Part shown: piece by piece, positions 54,793-64,000 of the stretch
Layout: each line of letters opens with the position of its first letter
Numbering within the stretch: the stretch's first letter is position 1
NCBI RefSeq assembly: GCF_000247815.1
Contig: NC_021679.1
Coordinates: 38,613,674 to 38,677,673 of the forward strand
Reading direction: 5' to 3'
Origin: Ficedula albicollis
Taxonomy: Eukaryota > Chordata > Aves > Passeriformes > Muscicapidae
DNA: 64,000 nt
Position numbers and translations under genes: made by a program
The notes under the pieces: model-generated
What the model was told of the DNA's origin: nothing
The model's database searches: none
The model's input: the letters and a program-made list of their open reading frames with translations, nothing else

Positions 54793-55051
54793 TTGGTGTC
54801 CAAAATGTCAGTTTTTCTCTGGGTAGGAAAGGCTTGGCTCCTCCCCTGGCTGGAGCATCTCCCATGGGATGATGTAATTTTATCAGCCATGCCCTGGGAC
54901 TCAGTGGCCATGAACAGGAGATATCTCCTGGAGGGAGGATGGGCTGTGGGAAGATAAAGATGATTGCCCAGCTGGCTTAAAGCTGGCCCATGAGCAGATA
55001 ATGTGTGCCAGGAGATCAGGGGCACTGCCCCAGCTGGTTTAACAGCTGGGG

Positions 55052-55675
55052 ACAGAACACACATTTCTGGAGTACACAGAACACACATTTCTGGAGTACA
55101 CAGAACACACATTTCTGGAGTACACAGAACACACATTTCTGGAGTACACAGAACACACATTTCTGGAGTACACAGAACACACATTTCTGGAGTACACAGA
55201 ACACACATTTCTGGAGTACACAGAACACACATTTCTGGAGTACACAGAACACACATTTCTGGAGTACACAGAACACACATTTCTGGAGTACACAGAACAC
55301 ACATTTCTGGAGTACACAGAACACACATTTCTGGAGTACACAGAACACACATTTCTGGAGTACACAGAACACACATTTCTGGAGTACACAGAACACACAT
55401 TTCTGGAGTACACAGAACACACATTTCTGGAGTACACAGAACACACATTTCTGGAGTACACAGAACACACATTTCTGGAGTACACAGAACACACATTTCT
55501 GGAGTACACAGAACACACATTTCTGGAGTACACAGAACACACATTTCTGGAGTACACAGAACACACATTTCTGGAGTACACAGAACACACATTTCTGGAG
55601 TACACAGAACACACATTTCTGGAGTACACAGAACACACATTTCTGGGATACACAGAACACACATTTCTGGCCACA
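55052..55675 (+). repeat. 24-bp minisatellite seeded from an LTR end (about 26 copies)
   Basis: Perfect 24-bp units ACAGAACACACATTTCTGG plus AGTAC. The founder text GGGACAGAACACACATTGCT is present once in the related LTR end at 36290. The penultimate unit has GGGATAC in place of GGAGTAC. Confidence 0.96.
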
Positions 55676-55824
55676 TCCTGTACTGCACCCCAGCAGGGCA
55701 GAGCTGCTGTAAGAACATTCTGTGTTGCTCCCCGTGCTCTGTACTGTGATACCAGCGTGCACACACACTCCTGAACGCCTCATCTGGTTGTTTTTTGCTC
55801 ACTTTGGTGCTTTCCTCCCCTCAG

Positions 55825-55988
55825 GTGGTGGCAGCTGCCCTACTACTGGGTTGGCATCAAGCTGTACGACCTGGTGGCCGGCAGCCAGTGCCTGAGGAGC
55901 AGCTACGTGCTGACCAAGGCCCGGGCCCTGGAGCTGTTCCCCATGCTGCGCAGGGACAGGCTGGTGGGAGCCATTGTCTACTACGATG
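55825..55988 (+). CDS. GPD2: GPD2 coding exon 5 (exon 6 of the transcript)
   Basis: The acceptor TCCCCTCAG ends at 55824 and the donor GTGGGT starts at 55989. The first G completes a Lys codon, then 54 codons follow, then one base of the next Gly-type codon. The encoded protein begins WWQLPYYWVGIKLYDLVAGS and ends LVGAIVYYD, which is unmistakably GPD2 (membrane-associated region of the GlpD fold). The last three bases of the exon plus the donor are repeated at 56911 by a downstream tandem duplication. The next coding exon was not found before 64000, so intron 6 is at least 8.0 kb. Confidence 0.95.
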
Positions 55989-56910
55989 GTGGGTCCTGAC
56001 TGCTGGCCTTGGCTGCTGGCCTGGGCTTGTTCTTGTCTGTAAAGAGCCGAGCAGTTGTTGGGTGTTGTAAAGTTGTTGTGTGTTGTAAAGTTGTGTGTTG
56101 TAAAGTTGTGTGTTGTAAAGTTGTGTGTTGTAAAGGCACATCAGGCTGGGAAGGTGGAGAGGCACAAGTGTTAAAGTCCATGCTGCAAGTCTTTGGTAGG
56201 TTCTAACTAGAGGTAAAGTCCTGATTAGAAGTAGAAGCTGCTCCTGTCTGGGTCCCTGTTGCTGCTGCAGTTTCTGTCTTTTCCTGAGTGAGGATGATGG
56301 CAGTGAGGGGAGAGAAGAAAGAGAGAGCAACAGCAAGCATCTCTCTCCAGTGCATAGATTTTTATACGCGAATTACCCAACAATTTCAACAATTTTTTCC
56401 ACAATTCCTTCAACAATTTCAACAATTTTTTCCACAATTTCTTCTTAACCTATTAGAATTCTAGTTCCTTAGCACACCAGGTTACATATAAACTACACAT
56501 ATGGCCTATCTTGTTCTATCTAAACAATGTAAGCAATATTCTTACTATAGTTTTATTGTGTCTAAAACCATGTTCTTGGAGCTTCCATGGAAACTTGTTT
56601 TCAGCACTAATATCTAGGATTATGTTTTTCAACTTTCACTAGAACTTGCTGATCTCTCACTGAGGAACTCAGGCCTGTGTTTTTCTGACTCCAGCAGGGG
56701 AAAAAGAAGTGTGAGCCTGGAGGTTGTACACTGGGTCTGTGCAGCTTGAAGGATTCAGCTTGTCTCTCAATGGTTAATTTGGGAGATAAGTTGTGTTTTT
56801 ATGACAGCAGCTTGCTGGGTGTGGGAGAAAATGCAATGGCTTTTCTTGGGGTGTAGGGTGGTGTGAAGGTGTTCTGGTGGAGGTGTGGTTCCTGACCTTC
56901 TGGCAGCAGA
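55986..56910. repeat. Tandem duplication unit A (925 bp) starting at the exon 6 donor
   Basis: Begins with the last three bases of exon 6 and the donor (ATGGTGGGTCCTGAC) and ends CTTCTGGCAGCAGA. Its body contains AT-rich LTR-like sequence (TTTTTATACGCGAATTACCC) and only about five copies of a 15-bp repeat. Confidence 0.93.
56030..56905. mobile_element. Possible LTR-derived sequence within the duplicated unit
   Basis: Complex AT-rich body with TTTTTATACGCG and AGCAATATTCTTACTATAGT. It resembles an antisense avian LTR as I remember it. Termini and target duplications were not identified, so this is tentative. Confidence 0.35.
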
Positions 56911-58419
56911 ATGGTGGGTCCTGACTGCTGGCCTTGGCTGCTGGCCTGGGCTTGTTCTTGTCTGTAAAGAGCCGAGCAGTTGTTGGGTGTTGTAAAGTTG
57001 TTGTGTGTTGTAAAGTTGTGTGTTGTAAAGTTGTGTGTTGTAAAGTTGTGTGTTGTAAAGTTGTGTGTTGTAAAGTTGTGTGTTGTAAAGTTGTGTGTTG
57101 TAAAGTTGTGTGTTGTAAAGTTGTGTGTTGTAAAGTTGTGTGTTGTAAAGTTGTGTGTTGTAAAGTTGTGTGTTGTAAAGTTGTGTGTTGTAAAGTTGTG
57201 TGTTGTAAAGTTGTGTGTTGTAAAGTTGTGTGTTGTAAAGTTGTGTGTTGTAAAGTTGTGTGTTGTAAAGTTGTGTGTTGTAAAGTTGTGTGTTGTAAAG
57301 TTGTGTGTTGTAAAGTTGTGTGTTGTAAAGTTGTGTGTTGTAAAGTTGTGTGTTGTAAAGTTGTGTGTTGTAAAGTTGTGTGTTGTAAAGTTGTGTGTTG
57401 TAAAGTTGTGTGTTGTAAAGTTGTGTGTTGTAAAGTTGTGTGTTGTAAAGTTGTGTGTTGTAAAGTTGTGTGTTGTAAAGTTGTGTGTTGTAAAGTTGTG
57501 TGTTGTAAAGTTGTGTGTTGTAAAGTTGTGTGTTGTAAAGTTGTGTGTTGTAAAGTTGTGTGTTGTAAAGTTGTGTGTTGTAAAGTTGTGTGTTGTAAAG
57601 TTGTGTGTTGTAAAGTTGTGTGTTGTAAAGTTGTGTGTTGTAAAGTTGTGTGTTGTAAAGTTGTGTGTTGTAAAGGCACATCAGGCTGGGAAGGTGGAGA
57701 GGCACAAGTGTTAAAGTCCATGCTGCAAGTCTTTGGTAGGTTCTAACTAGAGGTAAAGTCCTGATTAGAAGTAGAAGCTGCTCCTGTCTGGGTCCCTGTT
57801 GCTGCTGCAGTTTCTGTCTTTTCCTGAGTGAGGATGATGGCAGTGAGGGGAGAGAAGAAAGAGAGAGCAACAGCAAGCATCTCTCTCCAGTGCATAGATT
57901 TTTATACGCGAATTACCCAACAATTTCAACAATTTTTTCCACAATTCCTTCTTAACCTATTAGAATTCTAGTTCCTTAGCACACCAGGTTACATATAAAC
58001 TACACATATGGCCTATCTTGTTCTATCTAAACAATGTAAGCAATATTCTTACTATAGTTTTATTGTGTCTAAAACCATGTTCTTGGAGCTTCCATGGAAA
58101 CTTGTTTTCAGCACTAATATCTAGGATTATGTTTTTCAACTTTCACTAGAACTTGCTGATCTCTCACTGAGGAACTCAGGCCTGTGTTTTTCTGACTCCA
58201 GCAGGGGAGAAACAAGTGTGAGCCTGGAGGTTGTACACTGGGTCTGTGCAGCTTGAAGGATTCAGCTTGTCTCTCAATGGTTAATTTGGGAGATAAGTTG
58301 TGTTTTTATGACAGCAGCTTGCTGGGTGTGGGAGAAAATGCAATGGCTTTTCTTGGGGTGTAGGGTGGTGTGAAGGTGTTCTGGTGGAGGTGTGGTTCCT
58401 GACCTTCTGGCAGCAGAAG
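56911..58419. repeat. Tandem duplication unit B (1,509 bp)
   Basis: The same sequence as 55986-56910, including a copy of the splice donor at 56914. The 15-bp array is expanded to about 45 copies, and a 31-bp internal CAACAATTT-rich repeat is lost. Confidence 0.93.
57000..57675 (+). repeat. 15-bp minisatellite (TTGTGTGTTGTAAAG)n, about 45 copies
   Basis: Perfect 15-bp units in duplication unit B, versus about 5 in unit A at 56071-56135. Confidence 0.97.
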
Positions 58420-61400
58420 GGTCTTCACAAGGTGGATTATAAAGGGAATTCTTTTCCTTTTGTAGACTTGCATTTGGGACAATTCATCAGCTCATCAAAG
58501 GGGTTCTGGGCAGGGAGGGACTCTGCAAACACACTGGACTCCAATGGGGTTTATGAGGCTTCTGGATGAAGCTTGTGTTGGTAATTGCAGGTGTCTCAGA
58601 GAGCCCAGCAGGGTGGAAAAACAATTAAATTTCATATATTATATGTGGGAATATGTATGTGCAGATTCTTGTCTGGGAGGAAGGTCGGGTTTAAAGGATG
58701 GACTTGGTGTTTCCTTGGTTTTACCTCTGAAGGAGGCTGCATTTTTTATTTTTAAGGTCTGAGAGATATAAGAGCAAAATCTGCAAATTTAGCAAAATTT
58801 GTTGTGGGGTTATGTAGTGGTTTTTGTACCCAGTACCAGGACCTGCCATAGAGAGCACACAGAGAAGGATTTCAGATTGATTTTTTCTGTATCCTGAGCT
58901 ATTCCTTAGCTTGTTTTAAGGGATCCCAGGAGCCTGCCAGAAGAACCAAGTGGTTCTCTTAACTGTAATTACACTTCTCATAAGAGCACTATAGCTTGAA
59001 ATCCATTTATAATCTAGTGAAGTTTTTTCTGATTAAATAAATAACTTGGCTGTATCGTGCCTATTTTCTACTCCAGCACTGCAAAGATGCACCTTTCAGG
59101 ATAGCCTGAGGGTTGGTCTTCATGTTTCTTAGATGAATAATGATCTTAAACAGTGCTGTGAATGTAAAGATTCAGCATCAGATGCCATGTGGGCTCTGAT
59201 GGCAAACACGGGCAGGGCAGGGCTCTGAGTGACTGAGAGATGTCTCTGGAGGTTTTGGTGCCATCCCAGCAGAGGAAAACAAACCCACACTCAGTATTGG
59301 AGAGGAACAGTAAAATAGAAAAAAAAGGAAAAAATAAATCTGTCTTGCTTTATTTTGCTTTCTTTAGAAGGCACAGCTCAGTAATGCTCAGTTTTAGGCA
59401 GAATGTAAAGAAATGCTGTTTTGAGTGAAAATTTTAAAAGCTCTCCAAGCTCCACCAAACCTCAGTTTCCCTGAAGAACAAAATGGGTTTGAGGGACTCG
59501 GGGGTGAAATCTGTGAGTTGACAGTGCACATCTGGGTGCTTTGGGGCTGAGCTGATGCAGAATAAATGCAGAGTGTCCTGCTGCAGTGTTAATTCAGGTC
59601 TGAGCTGGCCTGATCCCAGCTCCCTGCCTGTGTGGGGTGCCCCTGGGGCGGGGGGCTCAGGGGGGCTGGTCCTGATCAGTAATGAGCCTGTGCTCTGGCC
59701 ATGGAGTCACAGCACCCCAGCCTGCTCCCTGCAGCAGGGAATTACTGTCCTCCAGTTTTCATGGTGTGCTGTCACACCCCATCCCGGAGGGATGGAGCAT
59801 GAGGGGAAGGGAGTGGAGCTGAGAGTGCGGGAGGGGGTGGTGGAATTCAACTTGCTCTGCTCCTTTCAGGAGGAGTAGTCACAAAATAGAGCATGAAATA
59901 ACGGCAAAGCAAAGTACAAGCCTTAAAGAAGGTGATATCTTTCTGCTCTCTGTCCATCCCTCCTCTCTGCCCTAAAGAGCGAATCGACAAATTGGCCTTT
60001 CAAGGATGGAGTTGGTTAACTGTGAGTGCAGTTAAATGCAGTTTTACCCCGTCCCTCTCTTTCCTTTATTCCCTGTGAGTGCTGAAAGCAGAGCAGGGCC
60101 GTGCATCCCCAGCCCTGCCGGGAGGAGGTGAAGGCGTTCCGTGTCTCAGGGAGTTCTTTGTGCCCTGCAGCCCCTGCCCAGGGCTGTCCCCAGGGTGTCC
60201 CTGTCCCTTGGCAGCCCCTTTGTGGGGCTGCTGGCACCTCATGCCATCCATAATTCATGGGCACTCCGTGTTCCCAGCCCAGGCTCGTCTTCATTACATC
60301 CTTCCAATTGTTTATACAGGCACAGAAAAAGCTGCATTCTAGATGTTGGAAGCACCAGCAAGAGCAAATCACAGCTTGTCCAGGGGCTATTCCTGCTCTG
60401 CCTGAGCAGGGGAAGCCAAAGCATATGTTGGATGTTAGCTGGGGTGTACACAGCGTGTCCTATTTATTCAGGCTTTGCTTTGAAGCCACAACTTACAAGT
60501 TTGTTTCTTAGGGGGACATGTCAGACTGCATTTAGCATTCCTTGCTATTAGGATACTCCTGAATAGCAAAAAGGCAACATTTTGGGGGGAGAAGGCGGCT
60601 GCTATCTGAGCAGGGATCTGTCAGATCCACTTAGGGAGAGCTGCAGAGGGGCAGGGAGGGGCTGGGCTGGGCTCAGCATCTGGGCAGGATTGATCCAAAG
60701 CACTTCAAATGGAGGAATTCATCTCCATTTAAATTGTGTGGAGTTCATTATGGTGAGAACTGGGAAAGCCATTAAAGCAGGGATCCAGCTGGCCAGAGTG
60801 TGTCAATGTAAAGTGTTCAGCAATTCCAAGTGGCACGCTTCTCTTCATGATACATGATTTTTCTGTCTCTAGGTGCTTGCAGGCTTGTTTTAACAGATTT
60901 TGCCTTGCAAGATGAGCCCTTAGGTGTGTAAGGAAAATTTGTGTTCTGGAATCAATCCTGAATTTAGGATTCTAGGGCTCAGCTGACTGTGCTTTCTGAA
61001 TTTGCTGTTATTTCCTGAAAGAATAAATTAACATATGCTGTGCCTGGGACTCTCTTGCCACATCAAGGTATTGGATTGTTTAGTGTCTTGTTCTACAAAT
61101 CTCCACTATGTTTACTGGGATGTAAGTAGTTGGTTTTTTTGCTTTCTCCATTCTCAGTAGTTTGCATACATTCTCTGCTGCAGTATTTTAATATGGAGGT
61201 TATTTAAAAGTAGAAAAAGCCTTGGCAGAGGATTTTGCTTTCCCTGTTTACAGCAAACCCCCTGAGAAATCCTTCCCAGGCACACGTGCACACACAGACA
61301 CACACACAAAAATCAATGCAAAAGAGTAGGGCATTCATTAAGCTGTCAAAAATGGAATAAATGCTTTTTTTTATTTGGGCTCTTGTAGCTATTTTTCCTA

Positions 61401-61744
61401 GGATTTGAGTGTGTCCTGAATTATGAAATGTTATAGCTTTATAATTCATGTTTGACAAATGGATATTTGGAGATGTTGAGCTGTAATAAGGATATTACAG
61501 ACAACTCTGTGGCTGTTTTTCCTTCCCTGGATATAAAAACTCTGACAGTTTGTCACTGAACAGACTTTCCATAGGTGAATTTAAATACATAGCTACTCAT
61601 ATTTCCTGGTGTTTGCAGCCTGAGGCTGGGTGGGTGAGAGAAGCCTTGCAGGCACACCAGCCATGGGTATAGCTGGAAAAAATCTGTGTATGCTGCAGAC
61701 CCCGATGTTTTACAGGGTGTTCTGTCTGTGTTCTGGATCACAGG
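58420..61744. other. GPD2 intron 6, nothing recognised
   Basis: Single-copy intronic sequence with a short CA-rich tract at about 61280-61310. No further GPD2 exon was found. Confidence 0.6.
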
Positions 61745-62818
61745 GCTGCCCGTGAGATCCTGGGGGAGGCAGGGGTTTGGAGGGGATGTGCTGGCTGGGA
61801 TGTGCAGTGAGCCCAGGACAGCAGAGGAGCAGTCCCTGTGCTGGTGCTGGTGCTGGTGCTGGTGCTGGTGCTGGCACAGGCACTGGGATGTGCTGCAGCA
61901 GGGCTGCCCATGAGATCCTGGGGCATGCAGGGGTTTGGAGGGGATGTGCTGGCTGGGATGTGCAGTGAGCCCAGGACAGCAGAGGAGCAGTCCCTGTGCT
62001 GGTGCTGGTGCTGGTGCTGGTGCTGGTGCTGGTGCTGGCACAGGCACTGGGATGTGCTGCAGCAGGGCTGCCCATGAGATCCTGGGGCATCTGGCTCCAG
62101 CCCCGGCGCACTTCACCCGTGTCAGGGCCCTTTTATCATTTTCAGAAGGGATAAAATCAATGGCCTGAACCAGCTGCATCTTTAACCCAGATTTGCCTCT
62201 GTCAGAGGTGGCACGTCGCTGCAGGAGGAGCCCTTTGCTCCCACGGAAGGCACAGAAGGGCTGTGCTGCCTGCCCTGCCCCAGGCACCTCCCAAAAGCAC
62301 TGGCTGATAACTGCATCTCCTGCTGTACCTGTAACAATTTAATCGTGTGAGTCAGCCCAGTCAAGCATCCCCAGCTCATGACTGGGAGACATGAAATTCG
62401 AGAAGCAGTCCCTGTGCTGGTGCTGGTGCTGGTGCTGGTGCTGGTGCTGGTGCTGGCACAGGCACTGGCATGTGCTGCAGCAGGGCTGCCCCACTCCCAG
62501 CACACTCCCTGGCTCCAGCCCCGGCGCACTTCACCCGTGTCAGGGCCCTTTTATCATTTTCAGAAGGGATAAAATCAATGGCCTGAACCAGCTGCATCTT
62601 TAACCCAGATTTGCCTCTGTCAGAGGTGGCACGTCGCTGCAGGAGGAGCCCTTTGCTCCCACGGAAGGCACAGAAGGGCTGTGCTGCCTGCCCTGCCCCA
62701 GGCACCTCCCAAAAGCACTGGCTGATAACTGCATCTCCTGCTGTACCTGTAACAATTTAATCGTGTGAGTCAGCCCAGTCAAGCATCCCCAGCTCATGAC
62801 TGGGAGACATGAAATTCA
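61745..62818. repeat. Nested duplications carrying (CTGGTG)n tracts
   Basis: A ~165-bp block (61755-61913) repeats at about 61915-62090. A ~305-bp block (62091-62400) repeats at 62509-62818, offset 418. Each block boundary carries a (GGTGCT)n hexamer tract (61838-61873, 61997-62039, 62415-62457). GCACAGGCACTGG(G/C)ATGTGC follows every tract. Confidence 0.92.
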
Positions 62819-63367
62819 TTGTCATTATTGTCCCTGTCATTTTGGATCATTATATCCTGCTGCAGAATTTTCCTCACTCCAGTGCTTTCTTACCTCCAGG
62901 AAGCAGGGATTATGGCTGAGGTTGGGGTGGGGGCAGGACTGTGAACTACATTTACCTCAGGGGAGCCACAGATTAAATTGGCTTTGCTTTCTGACTTGCT
63001 GGATTCGTCTGTTTGTACGCTCTGGGTTTAAGGTTGGAAATGATGAATATTCCAGTGAATTCGGGGCCTCTCTCTTTTCTTTTTTTAATGCTTGTATAAG
63101 CAATGGATGGGGTTTGTGTCCCATAAGAAGTGAACGGGGAATAATTCTTCAGATCATGTTACCAAAAAGATTGAAGGTTATTCCTGAACCAAACAACATC
63201 ACTCGTTCATTGTGGCACAAACATCGGCGTGGTCCCCGGGGTGGGGTGGCTTTCAGGGGAAGGGATGGAGCTCTGCTGTGAGCCAGGGTGTTCTGTGGGA
63301 GCTGCAGAGGGTCACAGTGCCCTGCTGCTGTGGGGTGTGCCGTTGGGAAGGGCTGTGCTGATGGGGA
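62819..63367. other. GPD2 intron 6, nothing recognised
   Basis: Single-copy intronic sequence between the nested duplications and a CR1 fragment. Confidence 0.5.
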
Positions 63368-63556
63368 CCCTGCCTCAAGGTGTGCAGGGGAGCTTCAGAA
63401 CAGATGTGAGAAAGAGCAGCTCCCTGGAAGAGTGGTCAGGCATTGTGATAAGGTGTCTCTGGAGGGGATGGAGTCACCATCCCTGGCAGTGTTCAAGAGG
63501 CACCTGGATGTGGCACTTGGGACAGGGCTGTGGGAGATGATGGTGGGGCTGGGTTT
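63368..63556 (+). mobile_element. CR1 LINE fragment, sense
   Basis: CR1 text GAAGAGTGGTCAGGCATTGT, CACCATCCCTGGCAGTGTTC and AAGAGGCACCTGGATGTGGC leads straight into the 38-bp array. Confidence 0.85.
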
Positions 63557-64000
63557 GGGACAGGGCAGTGGGAGATGATGGTGGTGCTGGGTTTGGGACA
63601 GGGCAGTGGGAGATGATGGTGGTGCTGGGTTTGGGACAGGGCAGTGGGAGATGATGGTGGTGCTGGGTTTGGGACAGGGCAGTGGGAGATGATGGTGGTG
63701 CTGGGTTTGGGACAGGGCAGTGGGAGATGATGGTGGTGCTGGGTTTGGGACAGGGCAGTGGGAGATGATGGTGGTGCTGGGTTTGGGACAGGGCAGTGGG
63801 AGATGATGGTGGTGCTGGGTTTGGGACAGGGCAGTGGGAGATGATGGTGGTGCTGGGTTTGGGACAGGGCAGTGGGAGATGATGGTGGTGCTGGGTTTGG
63901 GACAGGGCAGTGGGAGATGATGGTGGTGCTGGGTTTGGGACAGGGCAGTGGGAGATGATGGTGGTGCTGGGTTTGGGACAGGGCAGTGGGAGATGATGGT
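63519..64000 (+). repeat. 38-bp minisatellite grown from a CR1 body, continuing past the window end
   Basis: Units begin GGGACAGGGCAGTGGGAGAT every 38 bp (63519, 63557, 63595 and so on), about 12.7 copies in view. The first unit (GGGACAGGGCTGTGGGAGAT) is the CR1 sequence itself. Confidence 0.96.

Noticed and set aside
56911..56920. A second genuine exon 6 or a GPD2 pseudogene downstream
   Set aside because: Only the last three exon bases and the donor are duplicated; no upstream exon sequence accompanies them.

Overview
The window is vertebrate nuclear DNA, almost certainly from a bird and probably a songbird. It contains many CR1 LINE 3' ends in both orientations, ending in the avian ATTCTGTG-like 8-mer tail. 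It also contains LTR-type elements resembling those common in passerine introns, and intron-exon structure with consensus GT/AG sites. The one recognisable protein-coding gene is the 5' part of GPD2, mitochondrial FAD-dependent glycerol-3-phosphate dehydrogenase, on the + strand. It has a probable non-coding first exon in a CpG-rich block (about 27659-27765) and five coding exons: 41693-41794, 47199-47367, 49536-49660, 52665-52762 and 55825-55988. Splice phases join perfectly (658 nt, 219 codons plus 1 nt). The remaining exons lie beyond position 64000. No prokaryotic gene, tRNA or rRNA was recognised.

Layout: 1-27.6 kb is upstream intergenic DNA dominated by very long tandem arrays: a 42-bp unit, about 369 copies of GGGAT, about 185 copies of AAT, 54-bp and 9-bp-based arrays inside a 2,032-bp tandem duplication, and a 12-bp GATC-containing array. 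CR1 copies, one solo LTR with a 4-bp target duplication, and one candidate conserved non-coding block (9440-9965) are interspersed. From 27.66 to 41.69 kb is exon 1 and intron 1, with CR1s, LTR pieces, an assembly gap and a 90-bp higher-order array. From 41.69 to 64 kb are coding exons 2-6, separated by introns that carry further minisatellites.

Roughly a quarter of the window is tandem repeat. Eight poly-C runs (44 to 857 bp, about 4.1 kb in total) all lie with C on the + strand. Most sit between two copies of the same flanking repeat, which suggests either real G-tract expansion or a consensus/assembly artefact standing in for unresolved repeat units.

The most interesting item is intron 4. 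An 80/81-bp minisatellite there (51589-52664) was seeded from the intron 4/exon 5 junction itself. Thirteen decoy copies of the 3' splice site plus about the first 30 nt of exon 5 are lined up directly in front of the true exon. Other arrays also appear to have grown from functional or transposable sequence: a 24-bp array from an LTR end, a 38-bp array from a CR1 body, and a 15-bp array inside a duplicated unit that starts at the exon 6 splice donor.
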